Shown: positions 1-10,605 of the stretch, piece after piece
Position numbering within the stretch: the first letter of the stretch is position 1
How the letters are laid out: each line of letters opens with the position of its first letter
Assembly (NCBI GenBank): GCA_963575745.1
Contig: CAUYUJ010001289.1
Span: 1-64,000, forward strand
Direction of reading: 5' to 3'
DNA length: 64,000 nt
Origin: Prorocentrum cordatum
Taxonomy: Eukaryota > Sar > Dinophyceae > Prorocentrales > Prorocentraceae
Program-made: the position numbers and the translations under genes
Notes under the pieces: model-generated
The model's input: the letters and a program-made list of their open reading frames with translations, nothing else
What the model was told of the DNA's origin: nothing
Databases searched by the model: none

Positions 1-115
1 CCTCCTGCCTCTCCCCCTCTGCCTCCCCACCTTCATCATCCCCGTCCCCCTCTTCCTCTCTCTCCCTTCCTGTCCCCTCCCCACCACCCTGCTCCCCCTC
101 TCCCACCCCTCAAGC
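1..115. repeat. Pyrimidine-rich flank of LINE-A
   Basis: Almost pure C/T on the plus strand with interspersed CCTCC and CCCTC words. It ends just before the LINE-A leader. It resembles a degraded relative of the (CCT)n array found at the other end of LINE-A at 6746-7282. Confidence 0.6.
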
Positions 116-229
116 AACGGGCCCGAGTCCGCATTTTGCACAGGGCACTCGGGTCCACCCCGCCCCCTCCACGTGGGGCGTGAGGGACATCGCGCTTCCC
201 GTTCCTAGTTTCTCGAACAGGCAGTCGCG

Positions 230-1273
230 ATGACGAAGGCGGGGAAATTCTCTCCAGGGGCTCCACGGGCTTGGTCGACATGCGCGGGTTGCGGGCGCCA
301 TGAATACAATGATGTTCTAGTCTCCCAGGCCAGCAAGTGTCGAGGCTGCAATAGACCAGTCAAACTATACAAACCCAAGGGCCAGAAGTCTGATGTCAGG
401 AACACTTCGACGACGTCGGAGAATACGCTGGCCATGTCCGTCCCTCCACCATCTGGCTCGTCGTCCTCTCTGGAGTCGCTGCTCGCCCAGGCGCTGGCAG
501 CCACCGACGACCCAGACGTCAAGAAGGTGCTCGCGGCGCAGGCGGCCCTTGCGGCCCTGGCAGCGCAGCAGGCGGCCCCGCCAACGGCCATCTCGGCGGA
601 GGACGCCGTGCGCAAGGCCGCAGGCGCCTGGCGGGACGCGAGCACCAAGCACGACCAAGCTGTCCAGCAGGTCGTGCGGTGCAGGGAGAACCTTCGGAAG
701 GCAGAGCAGAAGGAGCAGGAGATGGCCACCTACCTCGCGGAGGCCGAGTTGCAGCGCAAGCTGGCGGCTCAAGTCTTGCACGAGGCAGTCAGTGGCGACA
801 GCGGAGTCGCAGGCCGCAGCAGCCAGGGTGCAGCTTGCACAGGACCAGACAAGGGTGACCTGATCGAGCTCCACTGGGACCCCAGTTTCTTCACCGAGCT
901 GCGGGAGCTCGGCTGCGACCCCGCTGAGCTGGAGAAGTTGGACAAGTTCGAGAAGGAGCTGCGGGAGGCCAAGGACAACCTCACGCAGAGGTCGGCAGAG
1001 CTTGCTTCCTGGCGGAAGGAGGCGCTGGCCATCCAGGCGGCCGTGCAGGACCGCATGAAGAAGAAGCGACGTGTTGCAGGGGAAGCTGCCGAGGAGGGAC
1101 CTGCTGGAGGTGATAGTGCTGCACCTCCCTCGGCAACTGCAGCAGCATCGTCAGGGCCCACCCCAGACCAGGTGGCAGCGGAGGCCGCGAGGATCTCCGC
1201 AGCCAAGCTGGCGGCGGCCACGGCGGCGCAGGAGGCACAGAGGCAGAAGGCTGCGGGCGCAGGCGGCCAGTGA
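230..1273 (+). CDS. LINE-A ORF1 protein (zinc knuckle plus coiled coil)
   Basis: A 347-residue intact frame that starts at the first ATG after the pyrimidine flank. Residues 18-40 form a Cx2C-x15-Cx2C cluster (C18, C21, C37, C40), likely a small zinc-binding knuckle. Residues about 85-210 are rich in Ala, Glu, Lys and Gln with a heptad-like pattern (segments such as EDAVRKAAGAW and NLRKAEQKEQEMA), suggesting a coiled coil; a second helical charged block follows to about residue 275 and the tail is Ala/Pro/Ser rich. This matches the general layout of LINE ORF1 proteins, which bind RNA and oligomerise. It ends at TGA 1271, after which the same frame stays open into the endonuclease, so ORF1 and ORF2 may once have been one polyprotein. 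The ORF1 role is inferred from position. Confidence 0.65.
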   Translation: MTKAGKFSPGAPRAWSTCAGCGRHEYNDVLVSQASKCRGCNRPVKLYKPKGQKSDVRNTSTTSENTLAMSVPPPSGSSSSLESLLAQALAATDDPDVKKVLAAQAALAALAAQQAAPPTAISAEDAVRKAAGAWRDASTKHDQAVQQVVRCRENLRKAEQKEQEMATYLAEAELQRKLAAQVLHEAVSGDSGVAGRSSQGAACTGPDKGDLIELHWDPSFFTELRELGCDPAELEKLDKFEKELREAKDNLTQRSAELASWRKEALAIQAAVQDRMKKKRRVAGEAAEEGPAGGDSAAPPSATAAASSGPTPDQVAAEAARISAAKLAAATAAQEAQRQKAAGAGGQ

Positions 1274-2275
1274 GGCCCCGCGGCGAGCCGCGACGACAGC
1301 GCTGGGGGAACAGCGCCAGCGTCGCCTCTTGCCGCGCCCGCAGACGAGGAGATCGATGATCATGATGTGAGTAAGCTGTTCTTTGCCAACATCACCTGCC
1401 TTGGTCAAAGAGCTTGGGATTTCCTCACAGATCGTCAGAGACTCCAAGAATATACGTATTTTGGGATTGTTGAGACTCATGTTTGTGGACGCACTCGGGA
1501 TGAGTGGGTTAACAAGGCCCGCAGGCTGAAGCTCAAGTTCATCGACAACGGTGCCAGGCCTACAGGCCGAGGCACTACACGTGCTGCACGTGACCGGGCG
1601 AACGAAGGAGGGGAACTCGTTCTTGCCCAAGGCCACCGCTACCTTCATCGCCTCTTTGAGACACCAACAGAGGTCACTCACCTTTGCGCAGACGGGCACG
1701 ACCAGCTCGACGGTTTCCTCCCTGTGGTTCTGCATCAGCAAGGTTTCAGTTTTGTTCTCGTCACCTTCTACGGACACCCGTCAGTTGGATTCTCTGGCAG
1801 CAATATCCAGCGGTATTCAAGGCTAGGATCCTTCTTGAGGACCCTCCAGATGCCGTGGATGGTGGCTGGTGATTGGAACATCGATGTTGAACGCTTTCGC
1901 ACCTCTTCTTTTTTAGACAAGATACAGGGGCACATCATCAAAGCCCCAGTGCAGTACACTCAGGTGGGCGGCAACGGCGACTCTCATATCGATTTTGTGG
2001 TTGCCAGTGCTGCCTGCCTTCCTTATATAGTTAGTGTTTCCGCAGTCCAGGACGTGTCCTGGGCACCGCACTGCGGCCTGAGCGTCACACTTCGCAGTTC
2101 AGGGAAGCAGATGATTGCACGCAGCATGCCGACTGCCCCTCGTTTTCCTCAGATGCCGAGGCCCTCTCCTGTTGCTCAGCCTGACTCCAAGTCTTGTCGG
2201 CCCAGGCAGCAGCAGGCTTTTCGAGTGGCGATTGCACGTGAAAAAAGGCGAGATATGTGCTACGCTCTTCTCTGA
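1274..2275 (+). pseudogene. LINE-A endonuclease domain (APE-type, exo/endonuclease/phosphatase family)
   Basis: Continues the ORF1 frame after TGA 1271 with no further stop until 2273. The domain starts at about 1370 (FFANIT) and shows the family hallmarks: the metal-binding Glu in VETH (codon 1472), the Asp/Asn pair in AGDWNID (1871 and 1877) and the Asp in SHIDFVV (1991), followed by a His in WAPHCGLSV. In LINEs this enzyme nicks the target DNA to prime reverse transcription. No ATG lies at the domain start, so translation would need readthrough of TGA 1271, reinitiation or a polyprotein. The frame ends just after an A6 run (2241-2246); the downstream RT frame is displaced by one base there, most simply a single-base indel. 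The catalytic residues are intact. Confidence 0.75.
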
Positions 2276-5200
2276 TCTCTTTCCGTCCCAGCAGCAGTTT
2301 CAGGAGGGTGAGGGGACTGCTGCTGTCGACGATGGCGGCAGTCCTCTCGAACTCGAGGGCACCTGCGACGAAGGAGAGTTTTTTGATTTTGATCCTGATG
2401 TTTCTGGTTCGGGGTTCCCCGACGATGACGAGGAAGACCCCTGGGCCGAGGAAACTTGGTTTTCGCATGCACCTGTTATGGCACCCGCTCCTCCAGGCAT
2501 CAGTCGCTCCGAGGATGTGGTGGAGAGGCCACACTTACAGCAGGCCCCCGCCCGTGGTGTGCTCAGCAGACAGGTGGTGCAGTATCCTTGTTCTCTGGAG
2601 GAGGAGACTCAAGTTGGCGAACTTTCGAGGGAGCGTCGGGCCCACCCCAGCGACGGCACTGCCCAGGACCCTCTGGCCAGGGACGTCTCGGACGCCCGTC
2701 CTACTCCGACTGATGGTGCGCCTGCTGCCTCCTCCCCCTCTTTTGCTCTTCCGTCAGCACTTTGGCCCAAACATCAGAACCAGGTTGGTTGGTTGACACA
2801 CTCTCTTCAAGACGTCTGGCCAGCGATCCGCTCATCGCTCGCGCATGCAGCTGGCGGGCCCCACATCCTGGTTATCAGTGGGTGTTTCGCTGCATGGGTG
2901 TCTGTGGCGGAACGATGTCTCAGCGAACACCGTCACCTTGATGCTCCAGTTCGGTCTAGAGCTGCAGGGCCATCTCAGGAGGTGGGGCCAGTTCACGCTG
3001 CAGCCCACATCCGCGACCAGCCCATGCGGGACGTGGCAGCGTCCTGATGGGCTCGCATCCACACTCTCGTTCAACGTGTCGAACGGCATCGGCGACGGCG
3101 CAACGGCACAGTTCAGGTTCAGCAGCTGGCGACCGATGCACGGAGGCTTGCACTCGACGTCCCTGCTGGTGTTCAGTCTCTTGTCCCAGCAGGTGGTGGC
3201 GCCTGGACCGACTGGCTTGCCGCCATGCGGCAGCTCGAGTTCATGGAGCTCCCAGCGCTCACGGCTGCCGCTGCTCTTGCTGACCGAGGAGCACGGCGAG
3301 GCCGTGCGAGAGCCACGCGGCAGTCTCTGCAGGAGTTCCAGGAGTGGATCGGCTCGCAAGGTGCTCTGGGCATTGTCCATAGGAGCATCAAGCGGGACCC
3401 CCTTGCTTCAGACGAGCTGTATTTCGAAGGAGGTTGCGCTGTACATCCTATTGGGATCGTGGATCGCAAGGTTCTTCGCTGGCACAAGCTCTGGAAGTCC
3501 ACGGAGCTCACGTACACCAAGTATTTGGCCACCATGGACCGTATCCGTCAGTTGGGTATGGTCGAGGAGCTGGTCCCCTTGTCAGTGGCCGACCTGCGAC
3601 ATGCGCTTCGGCGCATGAAAGCGAGGGCTGGCCTGGGCGCCGACCAGCTGTCACCAGTGGACCTGGAGCGGTTGCCCGACGAGGGCCTCGACGGCCTGTG
3701 CCAGCTCTTCCTCATGGTGGAGCAGGGCATGTCCTGGCCCTGGCAGCTGCTCATTGTCATTGGCCGCCTCCTTGCCAAGAAAGGAGGAGGCGACAGAGTT
3801 ATCGGATTAGTTACCATGATTTGTCGAGTTTGGAGTATGGCTCGTGAAGAGCAGATGTGACAATGGTCTTCAGACTCAGCCCCACACTGGGACGCTGCAG
3901 TTGCTGGCAACAGCGCGCTGCGGGAGGCCTTTCTCAGGAGCCTCAACTCTGAAGTGTACTCCCGCATGGGGGTTGCTCATGGTGAGGCGCTACTGGACGT
4001 CGCTTCTTTTTACGACAGTATTGAGTTTGAAGTTCTGGCAGACACGGCTGCGAGGCTCAGTTTTCTTCCTGTTATCTTGTTTCTGGAGATGCAGATCTGC
4101 GCAGCCCCGCGTGTTGTCCCCCAGATTCAGTCCTTCTCACTCCCTTTCCAACCCACCCGCAGCGTGGTCCAAGGGCTGAGGAGTGGCACCAGATTCGGGC
4201 GGTGCCTCACATACTTTGTTCTAGAGAAGTTGTGCACGGCGCATCCCAACATGACGGAACGCATATGGATCGATGATCTGGCTCAGAAGGTTGTTGGCTC
4301 TCGACATCAGGTACGGACGACCTTGATCGCGGGTGTTACCGACACAGTTGAGGAGTTCAGTCGTGTCTCTTTGGGTATAGTTGCCAAGAGCGTCGTCGTG
4401 TGTTCCCATCACGCCGACGCCAAGACAGTCGCTCGGGCACTCAAAGCAAAGGGCATTGTTCTCAAGGCGGAGCTTCAGGCGGCCTACCTGGGAGTTGACC
4501 AGGGCGCAGGCAAGCGAGGAGCTCGTGCCACTGCCCGCAAGCGCGTGGTCAAGGCCCGAGCCCAGCACGGACGGCTTCGACGCTTCGCGGCCGCATCACG
4601 GCGCTTCTGGGTTACGGCACGTTTGGAACGTGCTGGACCACAGGCAGCCGCCATGTACGGACACCAGATCTACGGGGTGTTCGGCTCGGCGATGCAGCAG
4701 CAGCGGCGGAGCTTGGCAGCAGCATCTGGCAAAGTACGCCGCGGCCGCTGCACCACTACCTTGCTGGGGATTCGAGCCCCCACAGCTGATCCAGGCGTAC
4801 TCTTTCCACGGCAGTGCTTGGCTCAGTGGCTTCAAGTATGGATTACCGAACCCTCTCTCAGGGCGGGCGTCTACCGTGCATGGCCACAGGTGGCATCTCA
4901 TCTCAAAGGTATCCCTGAGAGCCAGAGGTCACGACACATCCGCGGCCCACTCTCCGCTGTGGCGGCGTACCTACTGCAGGCAGGCTGGGACCCGAAGACT
5001 CCTTCTGAATGGGTTTTGCCGAATGATTGTGGGCAGCACTCGTGGGTCTTTGACGACGAGGCTCTCTGCTCGCTTGACCAGGCAGACGATTTACTAAGGG
5101 AGTTTGAAGGGTCTCTGGCCTTGCGGCAGTGGCGTATCGCTGCTGAGCTGAATTGCGGAGCAGGGCTGGAGGGAGGTGCTGATCTCTTGAGTCTTCGGAA

Positions 5201-6680
5201 GTTCATTCATAATCTTCAGTTTGTGGATCGTGGCCGTCAGTTATCAGAGCTGATGGTTGCTATTTCAGTCGCAGGTGTTTGGACTAAGGCGAGGAAGTAT
5301 GAGCTCCAGTTGTGTGCTTCCAATGTGTGCGATCGTTGTTCTGAGGCTCCCGAGTCCGACTTCCATCGCAACTGGGTTTGCGCTTGCAACACTGATTCTC
5401 GTGCCTTCGCAGACTCAGACCAGTTTGCGGCTGAGGCCATGGCCGACCAAGAGGCGCACTCATGCTTCTGGAACCGTGGTCTTATTCCAGCGGCATGGAC
5501 CGCAGTCCCTCCCCCAGCAGGCGAGGAATGTTGGCGAGGCGGGAACCTACTCACGGCTGAAGCAGGGCCAGGATGTCTGGGCCATGGCACAGCCGACCGT
5601 CCTGTTCGAGTCTATGGAGATGCGTCAGGAGGCCGAGACACTCATGACCCACGCCTCCGTCGTGTTGGACTTGCAGTGTGTGTTATTGCGGCATTCGACC
5701 CCTTCCGTCTAGGGCCACATTTGTTCGGCCCGCTGGTTGGAGGGGTACAGACTGTTGCGAAAGGTGAACTTGTGGCTCTGGAGCTGGCGATACGATGCAC
5801 CACGGGCCACTTGATTTTTATCACAGATTGTGAGGAAGTTTGCAGAGGATGGTGGGCCAGAGCCTACAGTCGTCCCGCAGGCCAACTTGCGGGCATCTGG
5901 AGGCTCATTGGTCGGCATCTTCAGTCTCGTTCCCCGACCGAGATCGCAGTTGTGCAGATACCTTCCCACCTCGAGGCCGAAGAGGTGGTCCGACACAACC
6001 ACGCGAGCTGGATGGTGCAGGGCAACGAAGCTGCAGACAGGCTGGCCCAGGAGGCCGCCACAGACCATCGTGTGTCGGAGGTCGATCGGTTTCGTGTTCA
6101 GTCAGTGGAGCAGAAGGCACTACTGGTACGACGGAGGCTGCTGCGGGCAGCGCTGTGCAGCATCCAGAAGGAGCGTGAGCTGGCCGTGGTGAGTCTGCGG
6201 CAACGGCGCGAGGCACGGCAGCTGCAGCAGCAGCAGCCCGACGGCAGCGAGTACGAGGCCGCCACCTACGTTGCTGCCCCGCCGCCTCTCCCTCCTCCTG
6301 CCCCCTCGACCATTGCCCGTTTCGGAACCAGTCACGTGCTCGGTGATGACGGCAGGAGTTGTGTAGTGTGTAAAAGCTTTGCGAGTCGGGCGTCTCGGGA
6401 TGTCTGGCTTTCTAGTGAATGCACGCCGCTCGAGAATGTTGATGGCAGGGTGTCTCGGGTCCGTCGGGGGTGCCGTGTACATGTCGCTGGGGGGTGGGCC
6501 CACCCCTCGCACGCCCTAATGTTTCATCATCGTCTTGGAATATGGTTCTGCAGTGATTGTGGCTACTTCGGCCAGGCCCAGCTCAGGGGCCTCGGTAGCC
6601 CCTGCACCCTCCCCATCTCCAAGACCAGGCGCGAGTATCTCGATCGGATATCTCGCGACCTGTTTCCCAAGTGTAACTGA
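2247..6680 (+). pseudogene. LINE-A reverse transcriptase - RNase H - Cys-rich tail
   Basis: One frame, open over 4.4 kb apart from two in-frame TGA codons at 3045-3047 and 3858-3860. An acidic linker (DDDEEDPW) comes first. RT fingers follow (ARAGLGADQL, KKGGGDRVIGLV at about 3777), then motif A LLDVASFYDSI (Asp codon 3996), motif B around VVQGLRSGTRFG, and motif C WIDDLA (Asp pair at 4272 and 4275). Motif C is I-D-D, not the usual Y/F-x-DD. The RNase H domain has a complete D-E-D-D set: YGDASGG (5619), AKGELVAL (5766), ITDCEE (5826) and GNEAAD (6036). The tail has Cys pairs (CVVC, CSDC) that could bind nucleic acid. All catalytic residues are retained, so only the stops and the upstream frameshift inactivate it. 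Confidence 0.8.
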
Positions 6681-6745
6681 GCCACGAGTATTGTTCGTGT
6701 TAGAGTTCTCTTTTCGCTACGCGAAGGCTGTAATCCCTGTAATCC

Positions 6746-6890
6746 CTCCTCCTCCTCCTCCTCCTCCTCCTCCTCCTCCTCCTCCTCCTCCTCCTCCTCC
6801 TCCTCCTCCCTCCTCCTCCTCCTCCCCCCCCCTCCTCCTCCCTCCTCCTCCTCCTCCTCCTCCTCCTCCTCCTCCTCCTCCTCCTCCTCC

Positions 6891-6923
<33 letters not shown>

Positions 6924-7282
6924 TCCTCCTCCTCCTCCTCCTCCTTCTCCTCCTCCTCCTCCCCTCCTCCTCCTCCTCCTCCTCCTCCTCGTCTCCTCCT
7001 CCTCTTCCACCTCCTCCTCCTCCTCCTCCTCCTCCTCCTCCTCCTCCTCCTCCTCCTCCTCCCTCCTCCTCCTCCTCATCGCCTCCTCCTCCTCCTCCTC
7101 CTCCTCCTCCTCCTCCTCCTCCTCCTCCTCCTCCTCCTCCTCCTCCTCGCCCTCCTCCTCCTCCTCCTCCTCCTCCTCCTCCTCTTCCTTCCCCCAATCC
7201 TCCTCCTCCTCCTCCTCCACCTCCTCCTCCTCCTCCTCATCCTCCTCCTCCTCTTCCTCCGCCTCCTCATCCTCCTCCTCTT
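6746..7282 (+). repeat. (CCT)n microsatellite between LINE-A and LINE-B
   Basis: About 540 bp of CCT/CTC/TCC triplets with scattered interruptions. LINE-A ends about 65 bp to the left; LINE-B (opposite strand) has its 3' end on the right. The two LINEs are therefore tail to tail around one array. Long open frames here encode only Ser, Pro, Leu or their Glu/Gly/Arg complements and are not genes. Confidence 0.95.
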
Positions 7283-7543
7283 GCGCTCGTGCGCTCCTCA
7301 GCGGTCGTCCCGATAACACAAGACGCCCGCCCTTTAAAGAAAAACGGAAACTCAGCGCCTGAGGGGGGCAGGGACAACCGCCTCCAGTCTAGAGTTCGAG
7401 GGACCCTTCCCCTGCTTCAAAAACCCCAGGGCTTCCCGTTTCCACTCAGTGTCGGGGTTCCCCGAACATTCTTTGCTCAACTCTTTGACCTTCAAAAGGG
7501 CATACGCTCCACAGCGCACGCACCAGGTCAAACCTCCATTCTG
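7283..7543 (-). other. LINE-B 3' region
   Basis: About 260 bp between the end of the RNase H frame and the triplet array. I see no coding motif, A-tail or stem-loop that I could call. By position it is the 3' untranslated region, which in LINEs is recognised by the RT. Confidence 0.5.
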
Positions 7544-9340
7544 TCAGAGACGATGGGTGGGGTGGGCCTGGGACACAATCCTCGGACGCCCAGGGCACGG
7601 CAGCTGCACCAGCCGAGAGCGAATCGCCCGCGACATCCCACAGACACAGCATCCCCACCCACCGCCAGGAGCCTGCGAGACAACGTGACCCTTACCATCT
7701 GGGACTATCTCGAGAATCGGGGCCTCCGAATTATTAGGCTCTCGTTTGGCACGCTCTGAGTATGAAGACACATCAGGATAACCCAGTTGATGGACATGCC
7801 TGAGAACAGCCACCATATATCTGGAGATGAGCGTACTCTGATCATGATGATGCCGCAGACGATCCCGAAGGTGATGATTTGCTGGATGCGCCTTGGCACC
7901 TGTCTTGGCCCAGGAGTCCGCCTCCTGGTTGCCTCTGAACCAATGAGGCTCATAGCCTCGTCGTTGCGCCGCCGCCTTCGACATATGCGAAGGCATCCAA
8001 CACACATTCACCGAATTAACTCCGACGTCCTCGATCCTCATCCAGATGAGGCGCCAGAGCTCCGCGTAGCACTTGTTGGATTTTTCCGTCCCCTCCCTTC
8101 CCATGTTCCACCCGTCGTAGACCATTTTACAATCCGTTATGATGTGGATACTGGGCCCCATGAGGCACAGCGCCATGTAGAGGGCGTAAAGCTCACTGGA
8201 CGGCACGTCCTGCACTGGGAGAGGGGAAGGCCCGTAGGCCACTGCGTCTACCTGCATACTCGGGCTGATGGAGACGACCGACCAGCCAGCACGTAAAAGT
8301 CAACGTATATCTCCGTCGTAGGCGGAACTGTCGATGCAGACAGTGTCGCCTAGCACTCCACTCGCGGGCTTCACAGCCCATCTATACTCAGCACCTTGGA
8401 GGATCTTGGGGAACTCGGTCCTCTTGGAGTCCACCAGGGCTCTCGTGAACAGGATGTCAGGCTGAGTCAGGGCCATGGCTGCGGCCCCCATCCCACTATG
8501 GTCATGGTCCCTCCTGATCAGCTTGGAGCCATCACAGCCCCATATCCGGTGAAAAACCGTACCCTTCTTCTGGAGGCACCACTGGCACCGATCATCGATC
8601 ACGTACCTCTTCCTGAAAACATCAGCCTGAGTCCAGAGACCTCCAGAAACCTGAGCGATAAGCAGACTGGCCCCAAGAAGATCTCCAGCACCTCTTAACC
8701 TAGCAAGTTCATCACGCAGAGGCTCCACGTATGGCTCCCAAGAGGCATTGTAATGAGCTCCCGCACGTATACGTAGCAACCGTCTAGTCGTTTCATCCGC
8801 TAGGGTTTGCACAGTCCTAGGCCCTACTTCTTTGATGTTGATGGTCACTCCGTCGGTGTTGACCCAAACATCCCAGGAGGCAGCTTCCCACTCGAGTCTC
8901 CGGAGGGTGAGCACTACCGCTCCTGCTGGGCCTAGGACCGTCCTCCACCCTTGAGACCTAGCCTTGACCGCGTAGTCGAAGGCGTGCTTCATCTGGGCAT
9001 CCGTGGCCCACGAATCAAATACTGCTCTAACCCACATCTGCAGAGGCAAAGAATTTGCTGCGAACATCGGGTCGAGCTTCTCGACCTCAGCCAAAAGGAA
9101 CTGCAAGCTGCGGCTGCGGCCCTTCACAGGCCCGAAAATAGCCGCACCTGTCGAGGCGCGCTGCTGCTCCAACTGCGTGTCGCCGAGTCCGACGACCGAA
9201 ACACCATACATGACCGCCAGAGTGGGGCCTCCTCGATAAACATTATGAAGCGGTTTCCGAGAGAATCTGAAAGCCCTGAACCGTCGCACCTTGCCCCTGG
9301 TCGTCTTCAGTCGCTTTTGTTGTGACATTTCTACCCTTTC
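7544..9340 (-). pseudogene. LINE-B connection region and RNase H
   Basis: One frame from about 9433 to 7544 with a single in-frame TGA at 8300-8302. The first half is the thumb/connection region, with a Cys cluster RCQWCLQKKGTVFHRIWGC that also occurs at the same place in LINE-A. RNase H then starts at VCIDSSAYDGD (first Asp, just before the TGA), continues with SSELYALYMAL (Glu), HIITDCKMV (Asp) and RGNQEADSWAK (last Asp). The C-terminus carries CCVCGMSR, a partial zinc cluster. RNase H would remove the RNA strand during second-strand synthesis. Apart from the TGA the domain is complete. Confidence 0.78.
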
Positions 9341-10605
9341 CAGCCCTGAGCTTGAAATCGACCCCGAGGTTTTTGGTCGCCTGAACATGCTTGAACCCGA
9401 ATGCCCGAAGCGCCCATGCCAGCTGCTTTCCAAGTTTCGGGTCCGAGGCCACCAGGATCGATTTACGTCTCGAAACCTTCATCTCGAGCTTCTCCAGGGA
9501 CCTGCAAACAAACAGAGTGCACCTAACTAGCTGAGTCCGAACATGCTTCTGATCACCCACGGCCTGGAGACCAGTGTCGTCCACCATCAAAGAAATACCG
9601 ATCCTCGGCCACTTCTCGGCCGCCGCGTCGAAAACATCTAACAGCACTACTTTCAGCAGCGTCGTCGCATACGAGCAGCCTGCCACTATGGTGGTGTTCA
9701 GCTCAAAGGGCATGGACACCGCCTCTCCCACTTTAATGACCCGCTTGCCCGAGTAGACTAACAAGAGAAACTTTAACCTCCTCAAACTGAACCCGTGCTT
9801 ATTGCATGCTCGTACCAATTGCTCGTGCGTGATGCGTTCGTGCGCTTTTTCCAAATCAATCAGCGTGCATCCACTGAAAAATTCGCTGGCTCGAGCGGCC
9901 TCGTTCAACAACGCCTGCTTCCAGATAGCCATCTCGCAACTCTTACCCTTTCCTCCATACATATACGTGCGTGCGTGCTTGTCCTCCCACCTTTCCGCCT
10001 CCTCATGCCGAAGCCGACTATAGAGTCTCACAGGGGTGGAGATGATCCCGATGGGCCTCCCCCCCCTTCAGGCTTCTGCAAAAACGGCAGAATGAGCAGC
10101 GCAATCTGCTCGGGCATCTGGGTGCGCGTGTCCCACAGATACATCAGGACACTGAGAGCAAGCAGGCCAGAGGTACATAGCTGCTTCAGCGCGTGCGGGG
10201 CCCAGTTACAAACTCCCACAGCAGTATGCTTCTTGAACTTCCCCAAGACGGACCTGATTTTTCCTGGCTCAACTGGCGGCTTCGGGTCCTCGAGGGGCAT
10301 CTCATTGAGCATCCTGGGAGCGACCTTGGGCACCTCCCCGAACCTCCAGATGTGCTTCCACTCCTCCTCCAGGGCCTCCACCTGATCCTGAAAACCTCCA
10401 GGGGCCCCGTCGAGGCCAGGGTCCGCGGGGATCCAGTCGTTGGGCTGCTTCGTACACTTGTGAACTTTCCCTCCGCCATTTTCCAGGGCCGAGCGGGCCC
10501 ATTGTCTCCACTCTTGTTGCCGAGACCTTTTCCAACCCTGCTCCTCACCCTGGATACACTTTACATGGCCCTGGATCGCTTCATGCAGCGCCTCGGCGTG
10601 GTAGC
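9335..10605 (-). pseudogene. LINE-B reverse transcriptase
   Basis: The true track changes frame near 10600, then reads through a region with Trp/Gln-rich helices (EALEEEWKHIW) and RT fingers (TAVGVCNWAPHALKQL, PFLQKPEGG). A second frame change occurs in an 8-base C run at 10059-10066, exactly inside the conserved KPEGG-RPIGII segment. Motif A is CTLIDLEKAHERI (about 9840-9875), motif B AGCSYATTLLKV, and motif C SLMVDDTGL (about 9577-9585), so the catalytic box is V-D-D. A third frame change lies at about 9310-9340. The copy is dead but all catalytic Asp residues remain. It converts element RNA into DNA in an intact relative. Confidence 0.78.

Larger units (their letters stand above)
116..6745 (+). 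mobile_element. LINE-A: non-LTR retrotransposon with ORF1, APE endonuclease, RT and RNase H
   Basis: A nearly complete autonomous non-LTR retrotransposon. In order it carries a zinc-knuckle/coiled-coil ORF1, an APE-type endonuclease, a reverse transcriptase, an RNase H and a C-terminal Cys-rich region. The body is one long coding track: ORF1 and the endonuclease share a frame (interrupted by TGA at 1271), then one frameshift near 2241-2246 leads into an RT-RNase H frame open to 6680 except for TGA at 3045 and 3858. It is flanked by pyrimidine tracts on both sides. The number of lesions is small, so it is probably a fairly young but dead copy. The exact 5' boundary is uncertain. Confidence 0.85.

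Noticed and set aside
2238-2250. Programmed -1 frameshift at the A6G run in LINE-A
   Set aside because: The downstream frame is displaced by +1 (or -2), so a -1 slip would not reach it; an indel is simpler.
6535-7362. Long open frames across (CCT)n, including a 275-residue plus-strand frame
   Set aside because: They encode only homopolymeric Ser, Pro and Leu runs and arise because triplet arrays lack stops.
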